Part shown: positions 16,706-25,459 of the stretch, one piece after another
How the letters are laid out: each line of letters begins with the position of its first letter
Position numbering within the stretch: the stretch's first letter is position 1
Position numbers and translations under genes: made by a program
DNA from: Catalimonadaceae bacterium JC749
GTDB lineage: Bacteria; Bacteroidota; Bacteroidia; Cytophagales; Cyclobacteriaceae
Direction: 5' to 3'
NCBI GenBank assembly: GCA_021730635.1
Contig: JAJNNC010000003.1
Coordinates: forward strand, 434,001-498,000
Length of the DNA: 64,000 nt
The notes under the pieces: model-generated
Databases searched by the model: none
What the model was told of the DNA's origin: nothing
Seen by the model: the letters and a program-made list of their open reading frames with translations, nothing else

Positions 16706-16770
16706 CAGGCAACCAGGGCGTAAGCTATATTCGCTTACTGATTACACTTTATCTGGCTTACTGATGCCTG
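16706..16770 (+). promoter_or_regulatory. Paired repeats in the adk-obg gap with two alternative hairpins
   Basis: CAGGCA (16706-16711) can pair with TGCCTG (16765-16770). Inside it, GTAAGC (16720-16725) can pair with either of two GCTTAC copies (16733-16738 and 16756-16761). Those copies are part of an exact 10-base direct repeat, GCTTACTGAT. This gives mutually exclusive hairpins, a layout seen in regulatory leaders. Function is inferred only. Confidence 0.3.
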
Positions 16771-16807
16771 AATGAGCTAAATAGACAAGGGTTAAATTTT
16801 TTATAGC

Positions 16808-17800
16808 TTGGCTTCCAATTTTGTCGATTATGTCAAATTCCAAGCCCGCTCAGGTAAAGGCGGTGCCGGATCAGCCCATCTCCGCCGGGAAAAATTTGTC
16901 CCTAAAGGCGGGCCGGACGGAGGAGACGGGGGCCGGGGAGGGCATATTATCTTACGTGGCAATGCCCAGCTCTGGACGCTCCTTCACTTAAAATACCAGA
17001 AACATGTACTGGCGAAAAACGGACAATCTGGCGCAGGAGGAAAAAAAACCGGAGCCCAGGGTGAAGACGTAACACTGGAAGTGCCCCTTGGCACCATCGC
17101 CAGGAATGCCGACACAGGAGAAGTAGTGGCAGAGATCATCCATGATGGGCAAGAAATGATTATCCTGGAAGGCGGGCGTGGTGGATTAGGCAATGACCAT
17201 TTTAAGTCTCCAACGTTCCAGACCCCCCGTTTCGCTCAACCGGGAGAGCCTGGAAAAGAACAATGGTTTATCCTGGAGTTAAAAGTACTGGCCGATGTAG
17301 GGCTGATTGGCTTTCCCAATGCAGGCAAATCCACCCTGCTGTCGGTTATGTCGGCTGCCAAACCTGAAATAGCGGATTACCCCTTTACCACCCTTACCCC
17401 TAACCTGGGCGTGGTTGCTTACCATGACTACCGATCTTTTGTGTTGGCAGACATTCCTGGTCTGATTGAAGGGGCCGCTCAGGGAAAAGGGTTGGGTACC
17501 CGGTTTCTCCGGCATATTGAGCGTAACGCCATATTGCTTTTTCTGATCCCTGCCGATTCTCCGGATATCAATGAAGCTTACCATACCCTTTTGCATGAAT
17601 TAGAAGAGTACAATCCGGAAATGCTGGATAAAAAAAGAATTATGGCCATCTCCAAAGCAGATTTGCTGGATGAAGAACTCATGGAGGCCGTACGGCAAAC
17701 AATTACAGTGGATATTCCTTTTGTATTTGTTTCATCCGTTACGCAGTATCATCTACAACAACTCAAAGATCTTATCTGGCAGACTTTACATTCGGCATAG
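16808..17800 (+). CDS. obg: GTPase Obg/CgtA
   Basis: A 330-residue ribosome-associated GTPase essential in most bacteria; it acts in 50S assembly and stress adaptation. The Gly-rich Obg fold (about 1-158) has the typical [20 protein letters not shown] and [15 protein letters not shown]. The G domain shows G1 GFPNAGKST (about 168-176), G2/Switch [16 protein letters not shown]3 DIPGLIEGA and G4 as SKAD, with SSVTQ as G5. The C-terminal OCT domain of some Obg proteins is absent, as in other members of the phylum. The start is a TTG, chosen because it gives the conserved [10 protein letters not shown]; no ATG fits. Confidence 0.96.
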   Translation: MASNFVDYVKFQARSGKGGAGSAHLRREKFVPKGGPDGGDGGRGGHIILRGNAQLWTLLHLKYQKHVLAKNGQSGAGGKKTGAQGEDVTLEVPLGTIARNADTGEVVAEIIHDGQEMIILEGGRGGLGNDHFKSPTFQTPRFAQPGEPGKEQWFILELKVLADVGLIGFPNAGKSTLLSVMSAAKPEIADYPFTTLTPNLGVVAYHDYRSFVLADIPGLIEGAAQGKGLGTRFLRHIERNAILLFLIPADSPDINEAYHTLLHELEEYNPEMLDKKRIMAISKADLLDEELMEAVRQTITVDIPFVFVSSVTQYHLQQLKDLIWQTLHSA

Positions 17801-17805
17801 AAACT

Positions 17806-17847
17806 CTGCCATCTTGTCATTATTTAGATATTGGCAAAATAGTTGTC
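17806..17847 (+). promoter_or_regulatory. Sigma-54-like promoter with upstream dyad before grpE
   Basis: TTGGCAAAATAGTTGTC (17831-17847) has the GG and G of a -24/-12 element at the correct spacing (TTGGCA-N6-TTGC, with T for the last C). About ten bases upstream is CTGCCATCTTGTCAT (17806-17820), an imperfect TGNCA-N3-TGNCA pair that could bind an activator. It is 42 bases from the grpE ATG. No CIRCE element (GAGTGCTAA type) is present. Confidence 0.4.
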
Positions 17848-17888
17848 CCCTTACAGACAAATATTATCGTTAGAAAAAACATGCAGCT

Positions 17889-18491
17889 ATGGTAAACAAC
17901 GAATCAGAAGATAAAAAAGCGATGGAATCATCTGTAGAAGAAAAAGAGAGAGAATTTACAGATGAGCAGGAAGAAATAACAGAAGAACCACAAGCTGAAC
18001 ATAAAGACGCTCCGGAAATGCCAGAGCATAACCAGCAGGATCAGGTGGCAGAGCTGGAGGAAGAACTGGCAGCCTCCAAAGACAAATACTTACGGTTGTA
18101 TGCTGAATTTGAAAATTTCAGAAGAAGAACTGCTAAAGAACGCCTTGACCTGACTAAAACAGCGAATGAAAGCTTGTTGGCAGACCTGTTACCTGTGGTA
18201 GACGATTTTGAGAGGGCTATGAAAGTTTTTCAGGATGATGAAAACGCAGCACCTCTGTATGAGGGAATTAAATTAGTCCGTAATAAGTTTATGAAGATAT
18301 TGGAGCAAAAAGGATTAACATCCATGGACCTCAAAACCGGCGGTGATTTTGATGCAGAGTATCACGAAGCCATCGCACAAACCCCTGCTCCGGAAGAAAA
18401 CCTGAAAGGAAAGATAGTAGACGTCATCGAACAAGGATATTTCTTAGGTGAGAAGGTATTACGCCACGCCAAAGTTGTAATTGGATCATAA
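17889..18491 (+). CDS. grpE: Nucleotide exchange factor GrpE
   Basis: A 200-residue cochaperone that releases ADP from DnaK. An acidic disordered N-terminus ([18 protein letters not shown]) leads into the long coiled coil ([20 protein letters not shown]), the conserved [11 protein letters not shown], and the small beta domain ending [19 protein letters not shown]. Dimerisation through the coiled coil is expected. The stop codon is just before dnaJ (ATG at 18496, four bases on), so the pair is translated from one message. DnaK is not in the window. Confidence 0.98.
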   Translation: MVNNESEDKKAMESSVEEKEREFTDEQEEITEEPQAEHKDAPEMPEHNQQDQVAELEEELAASKDKYLRLYAEFENFRRRTAKERLDLTKTANESLLADLLPVVDDFERAMKVFQDDENAAPLYEGIKLVRNKFMKILEQKGLTSMDLKTGGDFDAEYHEAIAQTPAPEENLKGKIVDVIEQGYFLGEKVLRHAKVVIGS

Positions 18492-18495
18492 TCAT

Positions 18496-19641
18496 ATGGC
18501 AAAAAGAGATTACTACGAAATACTGGGAGTTTCCCAAAACGCCACACAAGAAGAAATTAAAAAAGCTTACCGCAAGGTGGCTATTAAATTTCATCCCGAT
18601 AAAAATCCGGACAATCCGGAGGCCGAGGATAAATTTAAAGAAGCGGCTGAAGCTTATGAAGTGCTCAGCAACCCTGACAAACGAGAGCGCTATGATCGCT
18701 TTGGTCACCAGGGAGTAGGCAGTGGAGCCGGTGGTGGTTTCGGTGGCGGCATGAGTATGGATGATATCTTCTCTCAATTCGGAGATATCTTTGGTGGAAG
18801 TGGTAATCCCTTCGAGAGCTTTTTCGGAGGAGGCGCCCGTTCGCAGCGGCAAAGGAAAGGCTCAAACTTACGCATCAAGCTGAAACTCACCCTGGAAGAA
18901 GTAGCGCACGGCAGCGAGAAGAAAATCAAAGTAAAACGTTATGTCAGCTGTGATGTATGCGGTGGCAATGGCGCAAAAAATGGTACTGCTTTAAGAACTT
19001 GTGCTACCTGTAATGGCACGGGCCAGATTCGCAAAGTAGTGAATACCATGCTGGGGCAAATGGTATCTTCCAGTACCTGTCCTACCTGTGGCGGAGAAGG
19101 GAAAACTATTGAGGATCGTTGTGATAAATGCCATGGTGAAGGTCGTATCCTGGAAGAAGAAGTGATCAATGTTAAAATTCCGGAAGGCGTAGGCGACGGC
19201 ATGCAACTTTCCATGTCGGGTAAAGGAAATGTGCCCAAGCGAGGAGGAATTCCCGGCGATTTGCTCATTGTGATTGAAGAGGTGGAAGATGCTGATCTGA
19301 AAAGAGATGGTATCAATATCATTTATGATCTCCACCTGAGTTTTGTGGATGCTGCCCTGGGAACTTCCGTAGAAGTACCCACCATTGACGGTAACGTGAA
19401 GATAAAAATTGATGCAGGTACGCAAAGTGGTAAAATATTGCGCCTGCGAGGAAAAGGGATTCAGGACATTAACGGTTACGGCCGTGGAGATCAGCTCATT
19501 CATGTCAATATCTGGACTCCCAAAAATCTGACTGACAAAGAGAGAAATATCCTCGATAGCCTGAAAGATTCTCCGAATTTCAAACCACAGCCCAGTAAAT
19601 CAGAAAAAAGCTTCTTTGAAAGGATGAAAGAATTTTTCTGA
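18496..19641 (+). CDS. dnaJ: Chaperone DnaJ
   Basis: A 381-residue type I J-protein that delivers substrates to DnaK and stimulates its ATPase. The start is the ATG of [12 protein letters not shown] at 18496. The J domain (1-70) has the HPD motif in [10 protein letters not shown] Gly-rich linker ([14 protein letters not shown]) follows. Four zinc motifs are visible: [24 protein letters not shown] and CDKCHGEG (about 145-215). The C-terminal substrate-binding beta domains follow. All hallmarks are intact. A strong terminator ends the grpE-dnaJ operon. Confidence 0.98.
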   Translation: MAKRDYYEILGVSQNATQEEIKKAYRKVAIKFHPDKNPDNPEAEDKFKEAAEAYEVLSNPDKRERYDRFGHQGVGSGAGGGFGGGMSMDDIFSQFGDIFGGSGNPFESFFGGGARSQRQRKGSNLRIKLKLTLEEVAHGSEKKIKVKRYVSCDVCGGNGAKNGTALRTCATCNGTGQIRKVVNTMLGQMVSSSTCPTCGGEGKTIEDRCDKCHGEGRILEEEVINVKIPEGVGDGMQLSMSGKGNVPKRGGIPGDLLIVIEEVEDADLKRDGINIIYDLHLSFVDAALGTSVEVPTIDGNVKIKIDAGTQSGKILRLRGKGIQDINGYGRGDQLIHVNIWTPKNLTDKERNILDSLKDSPNFKPQPSKSEKSFFERMKEFF

Positions 19642-19667
19642 TATTCCATATATTTTATAAAATATGC

Positions 19668-19702
19668 AAAAAGCAGTGTTTTTTCACTGCTTTTTTTTTT
19701 CA
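19668..19702 (+). terminator. Terminator of the grpE-dnaJ operon
   Basis: Perfect 11-base stem AAAAAGCAGTG/CACTGCTTTTT around a six-T loop, followed by ten Ts. Twenty-six bases after the dnaJ stop. Confidence 0.92.
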
Positions 19703-19752
19703 TGTAAGAGCAAACAGTAACCTTCAAAGCGATGTTACCGTATGATATCAGC

Positions 19753-20646
19753 ATGAAAGTAAATTTATTTCTGGTTATAGCTACTTTACTAGGAATAGTA
19801 GAAAGTAACGGGCAGGCAAAAAAGCATTATCACGCCGGAACAGTTGAAAATCAAAATAAAGTTGTACTTAATCTCAATGCTTCCTCTGTCTCCTGCAGAA
19901 TCAACCCCACTTACAGTATGCATGCCGTTAATGTGTTTGGCTATCCGGAAGATCGCAATTTTAACCCCATCACTACCGATAAACCCTCTGACGACGTTCG
20001 AACCATATCTTTAAATTTTGAGGAAAACCAAACAGAATCTTTTGGCTCCAGCCTGTCGGCCAAAGTACTTTACCGTTTTAGTGAATCCCCTGAAAAACCC
20101 TGGTATGTCTACCTGTCCCGCAGTACCCCCTTTGCCCTGGAATTAAATTACGGTATGGGTTCCTCTTCTGTAGACCTTTCCGGATTGGCGGTAGAAACCT
20201 TTAAAATCAATACGGGCAGTGCAGAAATCCGGGTAGGTTTTGATGGTAATATGCCCAATAAGGTCACGATGGACACCTTGATGGCTAAAGTAGATCTAGG
20301 GGTTCTTGAGCTGGATAAATTGGATATGGCCCGTGCACAGGAAGTGATTGCCGATGTAGGCTTTGGAAAGCTTTTTATGCACCTTACCGATGACTGTCAA
20401 CAGCGAAGCCATATCAAAGCCAGTGTAGGGGCCGGCACCATGGAAGTTACCTTTGAAAACATGGACATTCCCGTCATTATCCAATTCAACAACTCTCCTC
20501 TCTGCCGCATAAAAATGTTGAAAGCTTTTAAGAAAATAGGACCAGAAACCTTCGTCAACAAAGCTTACCGGCCCGATGCCCCTAACCTGCTTTCCTTTGA
20601 CCTGGACGTGGCAATGGGAAATGTAGTATTCAAAGTAGAAGAATAA
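19753..20646 (+). CDS. Secreted toast-rack-like protein of unknown function
   Basis: About 297 residues from the inner ATG (19753), which gives a normal signal peptide (MKVNLFLVIATLLGIVESNG); the ATG at 19732 would add seven residues. The mature C-terminal half is built of short alternating strands with Gly-Ala turns (ELNYGMGSSSVDLSGL, VIADVGFGKLFMHL, IKASVGAGTMEVTFEN). This resembles the stacked-strand toast-rack/DUF4097 fold. A likely relative is the lipoprotein at 36648. Probably periplasmic or surface-located. It follows the dnaJ terminator and precedes its own hairpin, so it is a single-gene unit. Function unknown. Confidence 0.72.
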   Translation: MKVNLFLVIATLLGIVESNGQAKKHYHAGTVENQNKVVLNLNASSVSCRINPTYSMHAVNVFGYPEDRNFNPITTDKPSDDVRTISLNFEENQTESFGSSLSAKVLYRFSESPEKPWYVYLSRSTPFALELNYGMGSSSVDLSGLAVETFKINTGSAEIRVGFDGNMPNKVTMDTLMAKVDLGVLELDKLDMARAQEVIADVGFGKLFMHLTDDCQQRSHIKASVGAGTMEVTFENMDIPVIIQFNNSPLCRIKMLKAFKKIGPETFVNKAYRPDAPNLLSFDLDVAMGNVVFKVEE

Positions 20647-20647
20647 G

Positions 20648-20670
20648 TCCGGAGGGAATCCGGAATTTTT
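20648..20670 (+). terminator. Terminator after the toast-rack-like gene
   Basis: TCCGGA-GGGAA-TCCGGA forms a 6-pair hairpin because TCCGGA is self-complementary. ATTTTT follows. It starts just after the stop codon. Confidence 0.65.
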
Positions 20671-20754
20671 AATTTCATCCGATCATATTTTGTTGTTTTT
20701 CAGGCAATTCAGTGAATCTGTTTGCCTTCTTCTTCCTGGCAGGATATATTTGTT

Positions 20755-20760
20755 AAGGAG
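20755..20760 (+). promoter_or_regulatory. Shine-Dalgarno sequence AAGGAG before the NatA-like gene
   Basis: AAGGAG lies eight bases before the ATG at 20769. Clear Shine-Dalgarno motifs are rare in this window and in Bacteroidota, so this one stands out. Confidence 0.6.
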
Positions 20761-20768
20761 AAGTTTAA

Positions 20769-21686
20769 ATGATCACCGCATTGAACGTACTGGATACATC
20801 GCATATCTATAAAAGTTATGCTACTCATACTGCTTTAAAAGATATAAGCATTTCAATCCCGCAACAGACTATTTTTGGCTTGTTGGGTCCTAATGGCGCT
20901 GGAAAAACTACTCTTATCCGGATTATCAACCAAATTATTGTACCCGACAGTGGAGAAGTGTTCGTGAATGGAGAGCCCCTCGCCCCCAGACATATTGGCG
21001 TCATAGGCTATCTGCCGGAAGAACGTGGCCTGTATAAAAAAATGAAGGTAGGAGAACAGCTCCTGTATCTGTCCAGGCTGAAAGGGCTCAACAAAAGTGA
21101 CGCGGTTTCTCGTATAAAAAACTGGTTCGAACGGCTGGAGATTTCCGGATGGAGTGAAAAGAGAGTGGAAGATTTATCCAAAGGAATGCAGCAGAAAGTA
21201 CAGTTCATTGCTACAGTGGTGCATGATCCTGACCTGATTATCCTGGATGAACCTTTTTCCGGTTTCGACCCAATCAATGCTAATTTGATCAAAAGTGAAA
21301 TTATGCAACTGAGGGATCAGGGGAAAACCATCATTTTTTCTACCCACCGTATGGAATCTGTGGAAGAAATTTGCAGCCATATTGCGCTGATCAATAAATC
21401 CGAGAAAGTACTGGATGGTTCTAAAAAAGAAATTAAAAACCGGTTTCGCTCCAATACCTATGAAATCATCCACCAGGGGAACCTCAATGGATTAAGTATG
21501 AACTATGAAGTTTTGCAACAATCCGGTTTAGAGGATGATCATTTGTATACAGTGGTAAAAATAGCGGAAGGACTCACGCCCAACCAACTCCTGTACGAAT
21601 TGATACAGCATGTGGAAATTCATTCTTTTCAGGAGAAGATCCCCAGCATCAATGATATTTTTATAGCTGAAGTTCAGAAAAAATAA
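20769..21686 (+). CDS. ABC transporter ATP-binding protein (NatA-like)
   Basis: A 305-residue ATPase. Walker A GPNGAGKTT, Q-loop IGYLPEERGLYKKM, signature VEDLSKGMQQKVQF and Walker B LIILDEPFSGFDP are all present. The C-terminal 80 residues form a DUF4162-type tail. The EERGLY motif is typical of NatA/EcsA-related ATPases. The permease gene starts one base after its stop (ATG at 21688), which proves a pair. NatAB exports sodium in Bacillus; here the substrate is unknown. It is preceded by one of the few Shine-Dalgarno sequences in the window. Confidence 0.95.
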   Translation: MITALNVLDTSHIYKSYATHTALKDISISIPQQTIFGLLGPNGAGKTTLIRIINQIIVPDSGEVFVNGEPLAPRHIGVIGYLPEERGLYKKMKVGEQLLYLSRLKGLNKSDAVSRIKNWFERLEISGWSEKRVEDLSKGMQQKVQFIATVVHDPDLIILDEPFSGFDPINANLIKSEIMQLRDQGKTIIFSTHRMESVEEICSHIALINKSEKVLDGSKKEIKNRFRSNTYEIIHQGNLNGLSMNYEVLQQSGLEDDHLYTVVKIAEGLTPNQLLYELIQHVEIHSFQEKIPSINDIFIAEVQKK

Positions 21687-21687
21687 A

Positions 21688-23001
21688 ATGAGTAAAGTAG
21701 GACTTATCATTCTCAGAGAATACATCACCCGGGTACGGAAGAAATCATTCATTGTTATGACGATCCTGGGGCCACTGATTTTTGGCGGTATTGTCATTGT
21801 GCCGGTTTGGCTGGCTTCCAGAGAGAATACCGGACAAAAAGTGATCGCGGTGGTGGACGATAGTGGCATTTTTGGCGATAGCTTTCAAAATCAGGGTGAT
21901 GACAACATCATTTACGAATATGTTCGGGAACCCCTTGAGGATGTCAAAACTGAGGTTCCCAATGGATATCGTTATGGACTACTTCATATTCCTACCATAG
22001 ACCTGGACAATCCTCAGGGTATTACCTTTTATTCGGAAGGGAGCCCTAGCCTGAACACGATAGGTGAGATCAGAGGAAAACTTCAGAGTATTATCAAAGA
22101 CATGAAGCTCTCCCGATCGAGTATCAGTAAGAACACCCTGGCCCAACTGGAAACAAAGGTAAATATCAACACCATCAATCTTTCCAAAGATGGAACGGAA
22201 CAAAAAGGAAGCTCCAGTGTCTCCTCTGCCGTAGGATATGTGAGTGCCTTTCTCATCTATGGTTTTATCTTTTTGTATGGAGCCCAGGTGATGCGGGGGG
22301 TCATTGAAGAAAAATCCAACCGCATTGTAGAAATCATTATTTCTTCTGTAAAACCCTTTCAACTCATGATGGGGAAAATTATTGGCGTGGCTTCCGTAGG
22401 TCTGACACAATTTCTGCTTTGGGTCCTGCTGACTTTTACGGTAGCCTCTTTGGCTTTCAGTATTTTCCAACCTGATCTGACTGCCGGACAGACGGGCGCT
22501 TTCGCACAACCGATGCCTGAAACGGATATAGCCCAGGCAGCGGCAGTTTCACAAGTACAGGAGGCTATTGACACCATCAACGTACCTTTTATCCTGGCTT
22601 GCTTCTTGTTTTATTTCCTGGGGGGGTACTTATTGTACGGTGCCCTGTTTGCCGCTATTGGCTCAGCAGCCGACACCGACACTGACACCCAACAATTTAT
22701 GTTACCGATTGCCGGTCCGCTTATTTTCTCTATTGTTACGCTGGCTTCGGTGTTGAATGATCCGGACGGGCCCATGGCTTTCTGGCTGTCTATCATTCCT
22801 TTTACCTCGCCTGTAACCATGATGATGCGCATTCCGTTTGGTGTGCCTGTCTGGCAGTTAGCCCTGTCCGTTGTATTATTGGTCGGGGGATTTATCTTTA
22901 CCACCTGGGTGGCCAGCCGAATCTATCGCATTGGCATTCTGTCTCATGGCACCAAAATCAATTATAAAACCCTGGGTAAGTGGTTATTTCATAGCCATTG
23001 A
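21688..23001 (+). CDS. ABC-2 type permease (NatB-like)
   Basis: A 437-residue inner-membrane permease. One N-terminal helix (FIVMTILGPLIFGGIVIVPVWLA) is followed by a periplasmic domain of about 150 residues, then five or more helices with the conserved RGVIEEKSNRIVEIIISSVKPFQLMMGKI segment of NatB/YhaP-type permeases. The cytoplasmic end is FTTWVASRIYRIGIL. It forms a transporter with the ATPase upstream. A 150-base gap separates it from the histidine kinase gene. The substrate cannot be read from the sequence. Confidence 0.93.
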   Translation: MSKVGLIILREYITRVRKKSFIVMTILGPLIFGGIVIVPVWLASRENTGQKVIAVVDDSGIFGDSFQNQGDDNIIYEYVREPLEDVKTEVPNGYRYGLLHIPTIDLDNPQGITFYSEGSPSLNTIGEIRGKLQSIIKDMKLSRSSISKNTLAQLETKVNINTINLSKDGTEQKGSSSVSSAVGYVSAFLIYGFIFLYGAQVMRGVIEEKSNRIVEIIISSVKPFQLMMGKIIGVASVGLTQFLLWVLLTFTVASLAFSIFQPDLTAGQTGAFAQPMPETDIAQAAAVSQVQEAIDTINVPFILACFLFYFLGGYLLYGALFAAIGSAADTDTDTQQFMLPIAGPLIFSIVTLASVLNDPDGPMAFWLSIIPFTSPVTMMMRIPFGVPVWQLALSVVLLVGGFIFTTWVASRIYRIGILSHGTKINYKTLGKWLFHSH

Positions 23002-23148
23002 CTTCCGCATTTCGTCCGGCTGTAAAATCAAAAACATTTATTAACTTTTTGAAATACTATTCACGCCAGAAAACGTTAAATTACAGAAGCATAAGCAGCC
23101 TGATGGAAAGACTTTTCATCATTTGGTTTAACCAATTGTCATTCTACG

Positions 23149-24414
23149 ATGCTTAATCCGTTCAGCAAGGAAAAGGTAGCCAACATTTATCAGCAGAAGA
23201 ACACGCTAAAAATTTTAGTACTGGCTGTCTCTGCTATCATCGCAGCGGTTTCTATTTATTATACCAATAGCTTGGTAAAAGATCTAAAGGAGAGAGAAAA
23301 GACCTATATAGATTTGTACGCCAAGACGATTGAAATGTCGGCCAATCAGGACAATCTGGAGATTCCTTTTTTGTTTCAGGAAATCATCGTTCCCAACAAC
23401 AATATTCCGGTCATCCTTACTGACAACATGGGCAATTATGTAAGCCACCGGAATATAGATATCAAAGAATCCTACAGCAAGGAAAAAAAGGATGAGATCA
23501 TCGCAAAAGAACTGGCGGAAATGCAGGAAGCACATCAACATATAGAGATTGTGTTGAAAGATCCTAAAACAGGGATGGTGTACGACTATCAGCATGTCTA
23601 TTACAAAAACTCCTTTTTGCTTACCCAACTGCAATATTACCCTTACATTCAGCTTTCGGTTATTGCAGGCTTTGGACTGCTGGTCTATCTGATATTCAGC
23701 TATTCGCGAACGGCCGAACAAAACAGGGTTTGGATTGGCATGGCCAAGGAAACAGCCCATCAGTTGGGCACGCCTCTCTCCTCACTGATGGCCTGGCTGG
23801 AATATTTTAGGGCTGATCCGGACGTGTATGACGACAGCATTGTTAAAGAGTTGGACAAAGATATCAGTCGTTTGGAGATGATCACGGCACGTTTCTCCAG
23901 CATTGGTTCTATCCCTACCTTAAAAGAAGAAAATCTCTATCTGGCCATTAAAAACACAGTCAACTATTTGCAAACCCGTATTTCTTCGAAAGTCAGAATG
24001 CATCTGCAATCAGAGTCAGAAATGATCAGGGTGTTAATCAACAAGCCGCTTTTTGACTGGGTTATAGAAAATATTTGTAAAAATGCAGTAGATGCCATGA
24101 GTGGCGTGGGAGACATTACGATCCGCATCATGCATGATAAAAACAACAAAGTCGTTATTGATATTACCGATACGGGAAAGGGTATCCCCAAGTCTAAAAT
24201 CAATCAGGTATTTACACCCGGCTATACCACCAAAAAGAGAGGTTGGGGGTTGGGCTTGTCATTGGCACAACGTATTATTGAGAATTATCACAAAGGAAAA
24301 ATTTTTGTAAAACATTCTGAAATCGATGTAGGAACGACTTTCCGGATTATCCTGGATGCCCATACTTCTGTGAACGGGAAACCTCTCAAAGAAGAAGCCC
24401 AGGCTCTGGCCTAA
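23149..24414 (+). CDS. Membrane sensor histidine kinase
   Basis: A 421-residue kinase. Two transmembrane helices (about 21-40 and 163-185) flank a periplasmic region of about 120 residues, which starts with a long charged helix. No HAMP domain is evident. The dimerisation helix carries KETAHQLGTPLSSLMAWLEY with His204 as the phospho-acceptor. The ATPase has NICKNAVDAM (N box), DITDTGKGIP (G1) and KRGWGLGLSLAQRI (G2). This is the Bacteroidota 'AHQLGTPLSSL' group. No response regulator is adjacent, so it is an orphan kinase here. Nearby genes are an ABC pair upstream and nuoK downstream. Confidence 0.95.
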   Translation: MLNPFSKEKVANIYQQKNTLKILVLAVSAIIAAVSIYYTNSLVKDLKEREKTYIDLYAKTIEMSANQDNLEIPFLFQEIIVPNNNIPVILTDNMGNYVSHRNIDIKESYSKEKKDEIIAKELAEMQEAHQHIEIVLKDPKTGMVYDYQHVYYKNSFLLTQLQYYPYIQLSVIAGFGLLVYLIFSYSRTAEQNRVWIGMAKETAHQLGTPLSSLMAWLEYFRADPDVYDDSIVKELDKDISRLEMITARFSSIGSIPTLKEENLYLAIKNTVNYLQTRISSKVRMHLQSESEMIRVLINKPLFDWVIENICKNAVDAMSGVGDITIRIMHDKNNKVVIDITDTGKGIPKSKINQVFTPGYTTKKRGWGLGLSLAQRIIENYHKGKIFVKHSEIDVGTTFRIILDAHTSVNGKPLKEEAQALA

Positions 24415-24487
24415 AACACGTTTCATGCATTATTTCAAACACATGATAGAATGGTTTATTGTTGGTTCACCAAATCTGTAACACTCC

Positions 24488-24793
24488 TTGATTCCTATTG
24501 AACATTATCTGATCGTCAGTGCCCTTTTATTCTGTATCGGTCTGGTCACCGTTATTATCAAAAAGAATGCTATTGTAGTGCTGATGGGCATTGAACTCAT
24601 TTTGAATGCAGCCAATATCAATTTAGTAGCCTTCAGTCAGTTTGATGCTTCCCGCATCCAGGGTCAGGTGTTTTCTCTGTTTGTCATTGTCATTGCAGCA
24701 GCAGAAGCAGCCGTCGCCATGGCCATTGTATTGAAAGTGTACCATTTTTTTAAAACGGCTGATGTGAGTGAGGTAAGCGATTTAAGAAAGTAG
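24488..24793 (+). CDS. nuoK: NADH-quinone oxidoreductase subunit K
   Basis: A 101-residue three-helix proton-pumping subunit of complex I. Motifs: LIVSALLFCIGLVTVIIKKN, the conserved glutamate in VLMGIELILNAANINLVA (helix 2) and the second Glu in IAAAEAAVAMAIVL (helix 3). Length and motifs match NuoK. The start is TTG (MIPIEHYLIVS); no nearby ATG gives the conserved N-terminus. The other nuo genes, normally flanking it (nuoJ, nuoL), are absent: a histidine kinase lies upstream and a marR gene downstream. A duplicated or relocated subunit is possible. Confidence 0.92.
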   Translation: MIPIEHYLIVSALLFCIGLVTVIIKKNAIVVLMGIELILNAANINLVAFSQFDASRIQGQVFSLFVIVIAAAEAAVAMAIVLKVYHFFKTADVSEVSDLRK

Positions 24794-24878
24794 TCATTCT
24801 TTCAGGCAAAAGTTTAGTAAATTACCACTACAAACTTTATCTCATTGTTTCTCTTTACTTGATAATACAAGAAATCCT

Positions 24879-25328
24879 ATGCGCTTAGAAGAAGAAATTA
24901 AACAGAAAAAATTTCAAAATGAATATCAAAAAGCGGCTGTTAATCTTATTTATACAGGCAACTGGGTATATTCATTGGTCAATACTATTTTAAAACCATA
25001 CAATTTATCCCCAGAGCAATTCAATGTACTAAGGATTTTACGGGGAAGGTATCCTGAGCCAGCTTCTGTCCTATTGCTGAATGAAAGAATGCTGGATAAA
25101 ATGTCTAACGTCTCACGCATAGTGGAGAAGTTAAGACAAAAAGGGCTACTGCTGAGAGAAGAATGTCTTACCGACCGCCGACAAGTGGATATAACCATCA
25201 CACCAGAAGGGATGGAGTTGCTCAAACAGATTGACTCGCAGACCAATATTGCCGAGGAAGCGGTAAAAAGAATTACAGATGCGGAAGCCGCAACACTCAA
25301 CCAAATTTTAGACAAACTCAGAGGATAA
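24879..25328 (+). CDS. MarR-family transcriptional regulator
   Basis: A 149-residue winged-helix regulator. The N-terminal helices (AAVNLIYTGNWVYSLVNTIL) lead to the HTH (LSPEQFNVLRILRGRYPEP then LLNERMLDKMSNVSRIVEKL) and wing (QKGLLLREECLTDRRQVDITI). The C-terminal helix closes the dimer. The DR-QVDI wing motif is characteristic. Just upstream lies a short inverted pair CTTG/CAAG (24858-24861 and 24868-24871) that could be its own site, but it is weak. The gene follows nuoK and has no obvious target in the window. Confidence 0.93.
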   Translation: MRLEEEIKQKKFQNEYQKAAVNLIYTGNWVYSLVNTILKPYNLSPEQFNVLRILRGRYPEPASVLLLNERMLDKMSNVSRIVEKLRQKGLLLREECLTDRRQVDITITPEGMELLKQIDSQTNIAEEAVKRITDAEAATLNQILDKLRG

Positions 25329-25391
25329 AAGGGTAATTTGGTTCCCTTTTGTTCTAAATAATGCGAGAGAGGCTGAGTCACTGTGCAGCAC

Positions 25392-25420
25392 AAAAAAAAG
25401 CAGGAAAAGTTTCCTGCTAT
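25392..25420 (-). terminator. Terminator for the PAS-LuxR gene (probably bidirectional)
   Basis: Stem AGCAGGAAA/TTTCCTGCT around an AG loop. Eight As flank it on the left, which is a T run for minus-strand transcription ending here. On the plus strand it is followed by ATTTTA and may also help end marR transcription. Confidence 0.8.
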
Positions 25421-25459
25421 TTTACATTGATCGAACTCTGATTACGTTTCATTAGATTT

